A stretch of 64,000 nucleotides of DNA, taken from assembly GCF_000429025.1 (NCBI RefSeq), contig NZ_KE386833.1:820582-884581 (forward strand), written 5' to 3'. A program made the position numbers and the translations under genes. This DNA comes from Actinospineispora spinosispora DSM 44797. Its GTDB lineage: Bacteria > Actinomycetota > Actinomycetes > Mycobacteriales > Pseudonocardiaceae. Shown here piece after piece: positions 52,061 through 60,206 of this stretch (position 1 is its first letter; the number at the start of each line of letters is the position of its first letter). The notes under the pieces were generated by a model that saw only the letters and a program-made list of their open reading frames with translations, searched no databases and had not been told where the DNA came from.

Positions 52061-53439
52061 GCCGGGACCTGGGCGCACGCCCGGACCAGGGAGCCGAAGT
52101 CGTCGAGCCGGTCGGCCTCCCAACACCGCGTCACCAGCGCCGACGCGGCCTCGGTGCCCAGGCACGGCCCGGCCACGTCGGCGAACTTCGCGGTCAGCTC
52201 GTCGTCGGACAGCGGGTTGTCCGGGGTGCCCCGGTTGTTGGCGACCTCGGCGCGCAGCGTGCGACCGTCGTGCAGGGTGACGGTGACCCGCGCGCCACGC
52301 TTGCTCATCGCCTCGTCCACCACCACGGCGATCCGGTCGCGCATCCGCGCGGTGGCCGGGTCGGTGGCGCCCGCGTCGGTGAAGTGCGTCAGGCCGGGGC
52401 GTGCCGCGAGCAGCGCCACCGCGGCGCCGTGGGTGAGGCTGAACTTGGCGTCCAGCCCGGTCCGGGGATCGACCTTGCCGGTCACCGTCGCCGCGTACGG
52501 GTGCACGGTGGCCCGTACCGACTCCACGTCCGATGGCCTGAACGGATGGCGCTCCCGCAGCTCGCGCAGCGCGTCGATGGTGGGATGGGTCAGCGAGCCG
52601 CTGGGGTAGGCCTTGTACCCGTTCGCCGGCAGGTTCCATCGTGTTCCGAGCTCTGTGACGAGCAAGCGGGGGTCCGGGTCCGGGGCGAGCACCCGCAGGA
52701 AACCGCGCTCACCCTCCAGGATCGTGGTGGCCGAGGTGAAGCCCTCGTCGGCGAGCAGCCCGGACAGCAGTCCGTCCATCGCCGCCTTGCCCGGGTGCAG
52801 CGCCTTGCCGTTCGTGCCGTACACCTCCTTCAGACCGGCGGCCTGGGTGCCCGAGGTCCCCAGGGCGTAGGCGCAGCGCAGCTCGTCCAGACCCAGCAGC
52901 CGGGCTGCGGCGGCAGCGGCACCGAGGTGGCCGGTGGTCCCGGTGACGTGCCAGCCCACCTCGTAGTGGCCCGCTCCCGCTGCCTGCCCGACCCTGGTCT
53001 CCACCTCGAAACCGGCGACGAACGCCAGAAGGGCCTGGGTACCGGTGACTGGCCCCAGTTCGGCGAGCGCGAACACGACCGGCCACACCGGACCGCTGCC
53101 GTGCACCGTCGTGTCGCCGGGGTTGAAGGTGTCGTCGTAGTCCTGCAGGTGTGAGGCGAAGCCGTTGATCAGTGCGGCGAACGGCGCCGTGGTGCGTTCG
53201 CGTCGGCCCACCACGGTGGCCTGCGTGCCGGGCGCGAGCCGGGCGGCCGTCCGGCACACCGCGTCGGTGTCCGCTTCGCCCGCGCCCGCGAGAGTGGCCG
53301 CGAGCCAGTCCACCAGCGCTCGCTTGGCCTCGTGCCACACCGGCTCCGGGACGGCGTCCCTGCTCAGCTCGGTGACGAACCGGGCCAGGCGCCGGGTGGC
53401 ACCCGGTTGGGTCGTGCCGTTCATGGTGCCGCCGTTCAT
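52057..53439 (-). CDS. MmgE/PrpD family protein, full length
   Basis: A 460-residue protein of the 2-methylcitrate dehydratase/cis-aconitate decarboxylase/iminodisuccinate-type superfamily. INGFASHLQDYDDTFNPGDTTVHGSGPVWP, EVGWHVTGTTGHLGAAAAAA, ALHPGKAAMDGLLSGLLA (short motifs) and NGYKAYPSGSLTHPTIDALRE are the family active-site segments. ATGA overlap with tctC upstream fixes the start at 53439. Activity could be a dehydratase, decarboxylase or epimerase on a polycarboxylate. Confidence 0.87.
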   Translation of the reverse strand: MNGGTMNGTTQPGATRRLARFVTELSRDAVPEPVWHEAKRALVDWLAATLAGAGEADTDAVCRTAARLAPGTQATVVGRRERTTAPFAALINGFASHLQDYDDTFNPGDTTVHGSGPVWPVVFALAELGPVTGTQALLAFVAGFEVETRVGQAAGAGHYEVGWHVTGTTGHLGAAAAAARLLGLDELRCAYALGTSGTQAAGLKEVYGTNGKALHPGKAAMDGLLSGLLADEGFTSATTILEGERGFLRVLAPDPDPRLLVTELGTRWNLPANGYKAYPSGSLTHPTIDALRELRERHPFRPSDVESVRATVHPYAATVTGKVDPRTGLDAKFSLTHGAAVALLAARPGLTHFTDAGATDPATARMRDRIAVVVDEAMSKRGARVTVTLHDGRTLRAEVANNRGTPDNPLSDDELTAKFADVAGPCLGTEAASALVTRCWEADRLDDFGSLVRACAQVPA

Positions 53440-54449
53440 TGGGGGCCCAGCTTCAGCTGCCGGACCAACGTGGTGAGCGAGCCGCGCTGGGCGTCGAGGA
53501 ACGCGCCGAACCGTGCCGCATCCTGGTACTCGGTGACGTCGCCGTTCTCCTCGGCGTAGGCGGTCCACTCAGGGGTGGTCACGAGTTTCTTGAAGAGATC
53601 CTGGTAGTGGGCCAGCGCGGCGGGCGGGATGCCGGGCGGACCGACGAAGCCGCGGAACTCCTCCGGGAGCCCGGTGATGGGCAGTCCCTGTTCCCGCAAC
53701 GTGGCGATCTGAGGAAACGTCGGCACCCGGCGGTCTCCGGCGGCCGCGATGACCCGAATCTTCCCGGCCCTGACCTGCTCGACGAAGTCGTTCGAGGCGC
53801 CGATCATCATCTGTGCGTCACCGCGCAGCAGAGAGGCGATTCGCTGGCCGCTGTCGGAGAAGGACAGGTAGCTCCAGTTCGCGCCGGTCTGTGCCTGCAT
53901 CGCCTTGCCGGACAGCGAGTCGGTCGCGGTGATCGAACCGCCGACCTGCACCAGCCGGTCGGGCTGGTCGCGCGCGGCGTCGATGAAGTCCGCCGCGGTC
54001 CGGTAGGGCGAGTCCGCCCGCACCGCCATCAGCTGCGGTTCGACGAGCAGCCCGGCGACCGGCTGCACATCGCTGATGGACACGGCGCTGTTCTTCAACG
54101 TCAACGGCGTGACCAGCCAGGTCGGCGTGATCGCGGCGATCGAGTCGTCTCGACCCCTGCGGCCGCGCAGGTAGGACATGGCGCCGATGCCCGAGCCCTC
54201 GGTCTGGTTGCGCACCGACCAGTTCGTGTTCATCAGCTTGGTCTGCTGGAGCAGCTTCACCACCTGGCGCGCGAACACGTCGCTGCCACCGCCCGGCCCG
54301 GTGTGCACCACCACGTCGGTGCGGCTGGGTATGCCGTTGGCACTGCGGTGCGGCGCTATTCCGCAGCTGGTCAGGGCGAGCGCGGTCACGGCGAACGCCA
54401 TGGCCAGCCGCGCGGTGGTCACCATCGGGCTCCTCCTGATCAGGTCCAT
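53436..54449 (-). CDS. tctC: TctC-like solute-binding lipoprotein
   Basis: A 337-residue extracytoplasmic binding protein of the tripartite tricarboxylate transporter (Bug family). The N-terminal signal ends in a lipobox LTSC (about residue 26-29). VHTGPGGGSDVFARQVV is the ligand-loop typical of the family, and LRGDAQMMIGASNDFVEQV and RRVPTFPQIATLREQGL are later markers. Ligand is expected to be a di- or tricarboxylate. It directly abuts tctA. Confidence 0.88.
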   Translation of the reverse strand: MDLIRRSPMVTTARLAMAFAVTALALTSCGIAPHRSANGIPSRTDVVVHTGPGGGSDVFARQVVKLLQQTKLMNTNWSVRNQTEGSGIGAMSYLRGRRGRDDSIAAITPTWLVTPLTLKNSAVSISDVQPVAGLLVEPQLMAVRADSPYRTAADFIDAARDQPDRLVQVGGSITATDSLSGKAMQAQTGANWSYLSFSDSGQRIASLLRGDAQMMIGASNDFVEQVRAGKIRVIAAAGDRRVPTFPQIATLREQGLPITGLPEEFRGFVGPPGIPPAALAHYQDLFKKLVTTPEWTAYAEENGDVTEYQDAARFGAFLDAQRGSLTTLVRQLKLGPQ

Positions 54450-55985
54450 CTAGCGGCCACGGTCTTGGCCGGCGGGTTCGGGCACGGGTGGGGCGGCCCG
54501 GAAGCGGCGTCGCCCACCGCTGACGGCCACCGCGAGTGCGACGAGGACCGCGACGGCCAGGATGACCGCCGAGATCGGTCGTTGGACGAAGATCAGCGGG
54601 TTGTCCCGGGACAGCACGAGCGACTGACGTACCGCGTTCTCCGCCAGCGGGCCGAGCACGAACGCCATCAGCATCGGCGCCGAGGGCACGCCGAGCTTGC
54701 GCATCGCGTAACCGAGCAGGCCGAAGAACGCGAGCAGGCCGATGTCGAAGGCGGAGCTGCGCACGCTGTACACGCCGACCACCGCGAGCACCAGGATCGC
54801 GGGATAGAGGGCCCAGTAGGGGATCTTGAGCACCTTCACCCAGACCGGGATCATCGGCAGGTTCAGGATCAGCAGCGCGACGTTTCCGATGTACAGGCTG
54901 GCGATCACCGGCCAGCCGATCTCCGGATGATCGGTGAACAGCAGCGGCCCGGGCTGCAGGCCGTACAGCAGCAGCGCGGCCAGCATCACCGCGGTGCTCG
55001 CGGTGCCCGGCAGACCGAGGCTGAGCAACGGGATCATCGCGCCGCCGGACTCCGAGTTGTTCGCGGCCTCCGGCGCGGCGACTCCTTCGATGGCGCCCTT
55101 GCCGAACCGTTCCGGCGTCCGCGACGTGCGCTTGACCAGCGTGTAGGACAGGAACGAGGCGACCGTCGAGCCGCCGCCGGGCAGCGCGCCGACGAGGAAG
55201 CCGAGGATCGAGCCCTGCGCGATGGCGCCTCGGCAGCGTTTCAGGTCGGCCATGCTCGGCAGGAGCGCGCGCACCGTGGTCGGTACCTCGAACAGCGGCC
55301 TGCCCATCGCCTTCTCGGTGTTCAACAGCACCTCGGCGACCGCGAACAGCCCGACGCTGAGCGTGATGAACTCGATTCCGTCCGACAGCGCCGTGCTGCC
55401 GAAGGTCAGGCGCTGCTGGCCGGAGAAGATGTCCACCCCGATCGTCGACATCAGCAGGCCGAGCGTCATCGAGATGAAGCCCTTCAGCGGCGACTCGCTG
55501 GCCATCATGATCACCAGGAGCAGCGCGAAGACCATCAGTGCGGCGTACTCGGGCGGGCCGAAGTCCACCGCGAGGTTCGCCACGAACGGCGCGGCGAAGG
55601 TCAGCGCGACGACCCCGACGGTGCTGGCGATGAACCCGGAGATCGCGGACATGCCCATCGCGGGCCCGGCGCGCCCCTGCTTGGCCAGCTGGTGCCCGTC
55701 GATGCACAGCACCACCGAGGACGGCTCGGTCGGGATGTTGAGCAGGATCGCGGTGGTGGAACCGGCGAACTTCGCACCGTGGTAGATACCCGCCATCATG
55801 ATCAACCCGGTGGCCGGCGGGAGGCTGGTGGTCAGCGGCAGCAGGATGGCCAGGGTGGCGGGCGGCCCGAGACCGGGCAGAATGCCGATCAGGGTGCCGA
55901 TCACGACGCCGACCGCCACCCAGAACAGGTTGAGCGGACTGAGCGCGGCACCGAAGCCGTCGATCAGGTTGTGCAACGCTCCCAT
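54450..55985 (-). CDS. tctA: TctA-like large transporter subunit
   Basis: A 511-residue membrane protein with about twelve helices. GTLIGILPGLGPPATLAILLPLT near the N-terminus, SGFIASTVGVVALTFAAPF and GFLVGALPGGGSTVASFLSY are the inverted PGLGP/PGGGS repeats of TctA. With TctB and TctC it imports a carboxylate using the proton or sodium gradient. Stop and start codons of tctA and tctC are adjacent without gap. Confidence 0.9.
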   Translation of the reverse strand: MGALHNLIDGFGAALSPLNLFWVAVGVVIGTLIGILPGLGPPATLAILLPLTTSLPPATGLIMMAGIYHGAKFAGSTTAILLNIPTEPSSVVLCIDGHQLAKQGRAGPAMGMSAISGFIASTVGVVALTFAAPFVANLAVDFGPPEYAALMVFALLLVIMMASESPLKGFISMTLGLLMSTIGVDIFSGQQRLTFGSTALSDGIEFITLSVGLFAVAEVLLNTEKAMGRPLFEVPTTVRALLPSMADLKRCRGAIAQGSILGFLVGALPGGGSTVASFLSYTLVKRTSRTPERFGKGAIEGVAAPEAANNSESGGAMIPLLSLGLPGTASTAVMLAALLLYGLQPGPLLFTDHPEIGWPVIASLYIGNVALLILNLPMIPVWVKVLKIPYWALYPAILVLAVVGVYSVRSSAFDIGLLAFFGLLGYAMRKLGVPSAPMLMAFVLGPLAENAVRQSLVLSRDNPLIFVQRPISAVILAVAVLVALAVAVSGGRRRFRAAPPVPEPAGQDRGR

Positions 55986-56025
55986 GGCTCTCCCTTGAGA
56001 CCAGAAGCCGGAGTGGTGGGCGGGC

Positions 56026-56505
56026 TCAGGACGAGCCGGGCAACGCCGGACCGGGCAGGTCGACCCCGAGCAGGTAGACGAACAGCAGGTACACCCCGAG
56101 CGGGATGAGGACCGAGGCGAGCAGCGGGCGCAGGCCCCGGATCCGTTCGACGCCGAACGCCAGGTAGGCCACCAGAGCAACCATGGCGGGCACGAAGCCG
56201 ATCACCAGCAGCAGCGGGATGGAGACCACGAACCCCAGCCAGACCCGCCCCGCGCGAACCGCTCCGGCGACTTCGAACCGGTCCTCGGTCGCGGGCTCGA
56301 TGGCCGGACCGGTCGTCCTGGCCCGCAAGCTCACCAGCGCGAGCAGCAGCCCGAGCACGATGAGCAGCACGGCGAGCAGGTCGGGGAAGAACCCGGGTCC
56401 CGGCACGCCGTGCGCGCCGAACCGGTCCAGGCCCACCGCGGCCGTCAGCGCACCGACGCCGAGGGCGGCGACCACGACTCCCAGCACGATCTCGGTGATG
56501 CGCAT
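56026..56505 (-). CDS. tctB: TctB-like small transporter subunit
   Basis: A 159-residue membrane protein with four helices (EIVLGVVVAALGVGALTA, LLAVLLIVLGLLLALVSL, LGFVVSIPLLLVIGF, PLLASVLIPLGVYLLFVYLLG). HGVPGPGFFPDLLAV is the TctB signature between the first two. Order B-A-C downstream matches a complete transporter. It begins six bases after the half-length PrpD gene. Confidence 0.88.
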   Translation of the reverse strand: MRITEIVLGVVVAALGVGALTAAVGLDRFGAHGVPGPGFFPDLLAVLLIVLGLLLALVSLRARTTGPAIEPATEDRFEVAGAVRAGRVWLGFVVSIPLLLVIGFVPAMVALVAYLAFGVERIRGLRPLLASVLIPLGVYLLFVYLLGVDLPGPALPGSS

Positions 56506-56511
56506 CGTGGT

Positions 56512-57204
56512 TCAGCGCTGTTCGACGGGCTGCGCGAGACCGATCGCGGCGAGCAGCGCCGTCTCGTCGGGAGCGGGGGACATCAGTGCGAACATGCCGC
56601 GCCTGCCCTCCAGCGGCTGCGCCGACGAGGTGAACCCGTCGCGGGCGAGCAGCGCGGCCTCCACGGCGTTGGCCGCGGCCTTGCCGAGCTGGACGGACCC
56701 AGCGGGTGTGCCGGCCGCCGAGGTGATGCCGGCGGCCTGGGTCGCGCAGATGCCGAACGCGGCGCGCAGGCTCGGTGCTTCGAGGCCGAGCAGCCGGCCG
56801 GCGGCGGCGACCGCGCCGATGGCCCCGGCGGTGCTGTGCACGCACCAGCCGGCGGTGCTGTGGCCGGCGCCGAGCGCGGCCGCCGTGCCTGCCGCCACCT
56901 GGTATCCGAGCGCGACCGCTGTGTCCGGCTGGCCGTCCGGGTCCAGTGAGGTGGCGGCGGCACACACCGCGAGCCACTCGGCCGGGCAGCCGGCGTCGGC
57001 GGCCGAGGTACCGGCGATCCAGGCCCGCCACGGCGGCGTCGATCCGGAGCCGAGCACTCCGCGCAGGGCCGGCGCCAGGGTCCGTTCGGCGCCACGTTCC
57101 GCGTCCGCCCGGAAGCGGGCCAGCTCGTCCCGCGCCCGGTCGAGGGCGGCGGTGGACGGCGTGGCGGTCCGGACGTGGTCCACCAGCTGGTCGGTCGTGC
57201 TCAC
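56512..57204 (-). CDS. MmgE/PrpD family protein, half length
   Basis: A 230-residue protein corresponding to part of the MmgE/PrpD helical domain: AAATSLDPDGQPDTAVALGYQVAAG, GWCVHSTAGAIGAVAAAGRLLGL, ICATQAAGITSAAGTPAGSVQLGKAAANAVEAALLARDGF. It lacks the second, lid domain and the N-terminal active-site loops, yet both ends are clean: GTG overlaps the upstream stop and no frameshift is seen. It may pair with the full-length protein as a subunit, like some split dehydratases. Confidence 0.8.
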   Translation of the reverse strand: MSTTDQLVDHVRTATPSTAALDRARDELARFRADAERGAERTLAPALRGVLGSGSTPPWRAWIAGTSAADAGCPAEWLAVCAAATSLDPDGQPDTAVALGYQVAAGTAAALGAGHSTAGWCVHSTAGAIGAVAAAGRLLGLEAPSLRAAFGICATQAAGITSAAGTPAGSVQLGKAAANAVEAALLARDGFTSSAQPLEGRRGMFALMSPAPDETALLAAIGLAQPVEQR

Positions 57205-58565
57205 AGTGCGCTCCCGTCGTGCGGAGTGATGCTGCTCAGTAGCTCGTTCAGGTCGGCAGAGGTGGGCAGCGCGCGCACGGCGGCCTCGATGGTGGCGCAG
57301 GCGCCGGCGCCGAGTACCGGGGCGACCAGACGGTCGACCTTGTCCCACAGCTCCTCGTCGGTCAGCGGGCGCGCCAGGCTGCCCCTGGCGTGCTCGACGA
57401 CGGTGACGACCGGCTCGCGGCCGGCCCGGGTCACCCGCAGCGTCGCGGCGTCCCTCGGACAGTCCGGGGTGGCCACCAGGGTGATCAGGTCGCGCAGCCG
57501 CACGATCTCCGGTGCGACGGCGCGCTCGTCCCCGAACTGGGGCAGCCCCACCTGACCGTCCACCAGACCGACGGCGGCGGCGTGGTAGGCGCTGAACCGC
57601 GCCTGCAGCCCGTCCTCCGGCTGGCGCCGCCCCATCAGCTCCGGCACCAGTGGGTGGCAGGTGATCTCCACCGAGGTGACGTCCGCCGCGTCGCCTACCT
57701 CGGCGGCGGCGGCGACGGCGGCATCGATCGCCGGGTGCGCCACGATCCCGCACGGATAGGGCTTGAACGCGTTGCGTTCCAGCTCCCAGTCCTGGCTCCA
57801 GCCGTGGTTGAGCTGCCCGTCGTCGATGGCGTCGGCGAACACGGTGAGCACGCCGCCGGAACCGAGCGGGTCGTCCTCACCGGTCACCCCGGCCGCGGCG
57901 AGCCGGGCGGCGAGCAGGCCGTTCGCGGCCGCCTTGCCGGGATGTAGCGGCTTGGTCATCGAGCCGAAGCCCTCGCGGTGCCCGACGGTCATGGTGGCGG
58001 CCAGCGAGAGCGCGGCGGCCAGCGCCGGTGCGTCCAGGCCGAGCAGCAACCCGGAGCTGACCGCGGCGCCGAAGACACCGCAGGTGCCGGTGATGTGCCA
58101 ACCCCGGTCGTAGTGGTTCGGCGAGATCGCGTTGCCGATTCGCAGCTGTACCTCGCAGCCCAGCGCGAACGCGGTGAGGTAGTCGGTACCTGGGCGGCCC
58201 TGTGGCGCCAGCGCGAGCAGGGTGGCGAGCACCGAGGCACCCGGGTGGATCACCGTGGCGAGGTGGGTGTCGTCGAAGTCGTCGAGGTGCGCCGCCGTGC
58301 CGGCGATGATCGCGCCCCAGTACTCGTCCACGGTCTCCACCCGGCCCGGGACCCGGATCGGCCCGGTGATCCGCTGACCGGCCGCGGTCTTCAGCAAGGC
58401 CTCGACCGCGGGCGTCCGGGCAGCGCCGATCGAGGTGCCCACCACGTTCAGCAGGCTGCGAACGGCGGCGGCCGACACCGGTTCGGGCAGCCCGGCGGAC
58501 GCTGCCGCCAGCACCCCTGAACACATCTCTGTTGTCGCGGTGGCCGCGATCGCTGACGAAGGCAT
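57201..58565 (-). CDS. MmgE/PrpD family protein, full length
   Basis: A 454-residue PrpD-type protein, first enzyme gene of the operon. GTAAHLDDFDDTHLATVIHPGASVLATLLALA, YDRGWHITGTCGVFGAAVSSGLLLGL, KPLHPGKAAANGLLAARLA and NAFKPYPCGIVAHPAIDA carry the conserved Asp/His/Lys residues. It is clearly a different paralogue from the one at 52057. Start ATG 58565, which lies 55 bases downstream of a LysR-type binding sequence. Confidence 0.87.
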   Translation of the reverse strand: MPSSAIAATATTEMCSGVLAAASAGLPEPVSAAAVRSLLNVVGTSIGAARTPAVEALLKTAAGQRITGPIRVPGRVETVDEYWGAIIAGTAAHLDDFDDTHLATVIHPGASVLATLLALAPQGRPGTDYLTAFALGCEVQLRIGNAISPNHYDRGWHITGTCGVFGAAVSSGLLLGLDAPALAAALSLAATMTVGHREGFGSMTKPLHPGKAAANGLLAARLAAAGVTGEDDPLGSGGVLTVFADAIDDGQLNHGWSQDWELERNAFKPYPCGIVAHPAIDAAVAAAAEVGDAADVTSVEITCHPLVPELMGRRQPEDGLQARFSAYHAAAVGLVDGQVGLPQFGDERAVAPEIVRLRDLITLVATPDCPRDAATLRVTRAGREPVVTVVEHARGSLARPLTDEELWDKVDRLVAPVLGAGACATIEAAVRALPTSADLNELLSSITPHDGSAL

Positions 58566-58619
58566 GCTCGGACGCTAAGCAACGGCCCGAGCCCGAACAA
58601 CGCCAGTCACCGCCGAAAT

Positions 58620-58638
58620 CGTTGCGCTCAGTGCAACG
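58620..58638. promoter_or_regulatory. LysR-type T-N11-A box inside the lysR 3' end
   Basis: CGTTGCGCTCAGTGCAACG has perfect CGTTGC/GCAACG arms; the inner bases give a T-N11-A pattern. It overlaps the lysR stop codon and sits 55 bases before the first PrpD start, so LysR could act on the operon from within its own coding end. Confidence 0.55.
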
Positions 58639-59551
58639 GTTGCTCTCGGGCGCGGCCGTGCTCGCGGGCGATGGCGGCCAGCTCGCGCACGGTGGGGTGG
58701 GCCGCGCCGGTGGGTGAGTAGGCGAGGAACACCGTCCGGGAGGAGGCCGGATCGTCGATGGGCAGTCTGGTCACGCGGGGGTTCGGGTGATCGGCCATGC
58801 CCTGGGGTACCACCGAGACACCGAGACCGGCCCCGACCATGGACTCGACCACGAAGAGGTCGCTGCAATCGACGGTGATCCGGGGGACGAACCCGGCTCG
58901 GGCACACGCGTTCACCAGGTGGGTGCGGCTGCTGGACCCCAGCTCCATCGCGACGAACCGTCGGGCCCGCAGCTCGCGCAGCGAGACGGCCTCGCGGGTG
59001 CCGATCGGATCACCGGCGGGCACGGTGAGCAGCAGCGACTCGGTGAACAGCGGTTCCAGCACCACGTTGCTGTCGCCGGGGGACAGGGAGGTGAACGCCA
59101 CGTCGGCCTCCCCGCGCAGCAGGACCGACACCGCGTCGGTCGCCGAGCTCTGCTGGCAGCGGAACCGAAGCTCGGGCTGACGGTGCACCAGCTCGGCCAG
59201 CACGGAGGGCACGAAGTGGTTGCCCAACGAGTAGGTGTGCGCGATGCGCAGCAGCCGATGCGGCCGGCCCGATTCCGCCCTGGTGGTGTCCACCGCATCC
59301 AGCCTGGCTCGCAGCACCTGATGCGCCTCGCGGGCCAGCACGTGCCCGGCGTGCCGCAGCCGGACGCGCCGCCCGGCCTGCTCGACCAGTTCCACCCCGA
59401 GCTTGCGCTCCAGCCCGCGCACCCCGCGCTGGACCGTTGCGACGCTCACCTCGAGCTCGGCCGCCGCCCGCCCGAAATGCTCGAACCGGGCGAAGCTGAG
59501 GAACATCTCCAGGTCGGCGAAGCTGATGTCCCCGACCCGCGACTCGTCCAT
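58628..59551 (-). CDS. LysR-family regulator of the PrpD-Tct operon
   Basis: A 307-residue LTTR. HTH: DLEMFLSFARFEHFGRAAAELEVSVATVQRGVRGLERKLGVELVEQAGRRVRL (about 10-62) in outline, and a ligand domain with ATDAVSVLLRGEADVAFTSL. It is the first gene of the same strand and is probably autoregulated and responsive to the transported acid. Its stop lies in the T-N11-A box. Confidence 0.87.
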   Translation of the reverse strand: MDESRVGDISFADLEMFLSFARFEHFGRAAAELEVSVATVQRGVRGLERKLGVELVEQAGRRVRLRHAGHVLAREAHQVLRARLDAVDTTRAESGRPHRLLRIAHTYSLGNHFVPSVLAELVHRQPELRFRCQQSSATDAVSVLLRGEADVAFTSLSPGDSNVVLEPLFTESLLLTVPAGDPIGTREAVSLRELRARRFVAMELGSSSRTHLVNACARAGFVPRITVDCSDLFVVESMVGAGLGVSVVPQGMADHPNPRVTRLPIDDPASSRTVFLAYSPTGAAHPTVRELAAIAREHGRAREQPLH

Positions 59552-59610
59552 CCGGCCATTATCGGCTCGACCGGAGCCACCGCGGCGAAGGTCGCTCAGC
59601 GCGTTGGTGC

Positions 59611-59712
59611 GAGCGTCCGGGTTACGCCGTGGACCGGCCGGTGGGCCGCGAAGCGGTGATCGAGTTCCCGGGCGGCTACATCGCCGAGGTGCACGACCGC
59701 GAGTTCCGCTGA
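59611..59712 (+). pseudogene. C-terminal remnant of a coding sequence (VOC-like), no start
   Basis: In the gap between LysR and the AhpD-like gene, the plus strand encodes ERPGYAVDRPVGREAV, then IEFPGGYIAEVHDREFR before a TGA at 59710. The look (GREAVIEFPGGYIAEVH) is like the end of a glyoxalase/VOC protein. No start codon or upstream domain is visible, and a strong hairpin follows seven bases after the stop. It is best read as the tail of a deleted gene that kept its terminator. Confidence 0.4.
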
Positions 59713-59718
59713 CCGAGC

Positions 59719-59744
59719 CGCTGCCCGGTGACCACCGGGCAGCG
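59719..59744 (+). terminator. Strong GC-rich hairpin terminator
   Basis: CGCTGCCCGGT (59719-59729) and ACCGGGCAGCG (59734-59744) are perfect 11-bp arms around GACC. It follows the remnant reading frame by six bases and lies in front of the convergent end of the AhpD-like gene. Confidence 0.7.
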
Positions 59745-59776
59745 GGTCGATCTCGTGCGAGGGCGGCTCGGCCCGG

Positions 59777-60124
59777 TCACGTCGAGGCGTGTCCGTTGTC
59801 CTTGCTGTCGTACAGCTTCATGGCGAGGAGACCGTGAGCGACCGCGCCCCCGCCTCGCACGGCTCCCGCGATCAATGCGGTCTCGGCGAGCTCGTCCGAA
59901 CCCACTCCCTGCTCGCGGGCGGCCGCTGTGTGTACGTCGATGCAGTAGGCGCACTGTGTCGTGAGGGCGACAGCGATCGCGATCATCTCGCGATAACGAC
60001 GCGGGATGGCGCCGTCGTCGCGCGAGACCACCTCCTGGTACTCCATGAACTTCGCGAACTCGACCGGAGCCAACTTCTTGAGAGTCGCCATGTATTTCAT
60101 GTCGGAGGGTTCGTGGTATCCCAT
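59777..60124 (-). CDS. Carboxymuconolactone decarboxylase/AhpD-like protein
   Basis: A 115-residue AhpD-fold protein. Cys58-x2-Cys61 followed by His65 (CAYCIDVH) is the redox motif of AhpD-like peroxidases rather than of true decarboxylases, which lack it. PRRYREMIAIAVALTTQ and AAVRGGGAVAHG-like GAVRGGGAVAHGL are family segments. The start at 60124 gives a normal N-terminus; the open frame extends 14 codons further. It is divergent from a LysR gene. Confidence 0.83.
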   Translation of the reverse strand: MGYHEPSDMKYMATLKKLAPVEFAKFMEYQEVVSRDDGAIPRRYREMIAIAVALTTQCAYCIDVHTAAAREQGVGSDELAETALIAGAVRGGGAVAHGLLAMKLYDSKDNGHAST

Positions 60125-60159
60125 TTCGATATGAAACCGTGTGGCTTCACCGAGGGCAA

Positions 60160-60195
60160 ATATCAAATTGCTGGGGTGAGGAACAATTCTGATAT
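60160..60195. promoter_or_regulatory. Inverted repeat in LysR/AhpD-like divergent gap
   Basis: ATATCAAATTG (60160-60170) and CAATTCTGATAT (60184-60195) are inverted repeats differing by one inserted base, with a 13-base spacer. It is 11 bases before the lysR GTG and 35 bases before the AhpD-like ATG, a typical place for an LTTR operator acting both ways. Confidence 0.55.
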
Positions 60196-60206
60196 GATGC
60201 CTGGTC

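Noticed and set aside
53439-56108. Open plus-strand frame of 889 codons opposite the Tct genes
   Set aside because: It is rich in Arg, Gly, His and Gln with no domain and mirrors the third-position GC of the real minus-strand genes; the Tct and PrpD proteins are unmistakable.
56512-57204. Half-length PrpD as a pseudogene
   Set aside because: No frameshift or stop is seen, codon use matches neighbours, and start and stop signals are tightly arranged with adjacent genes.
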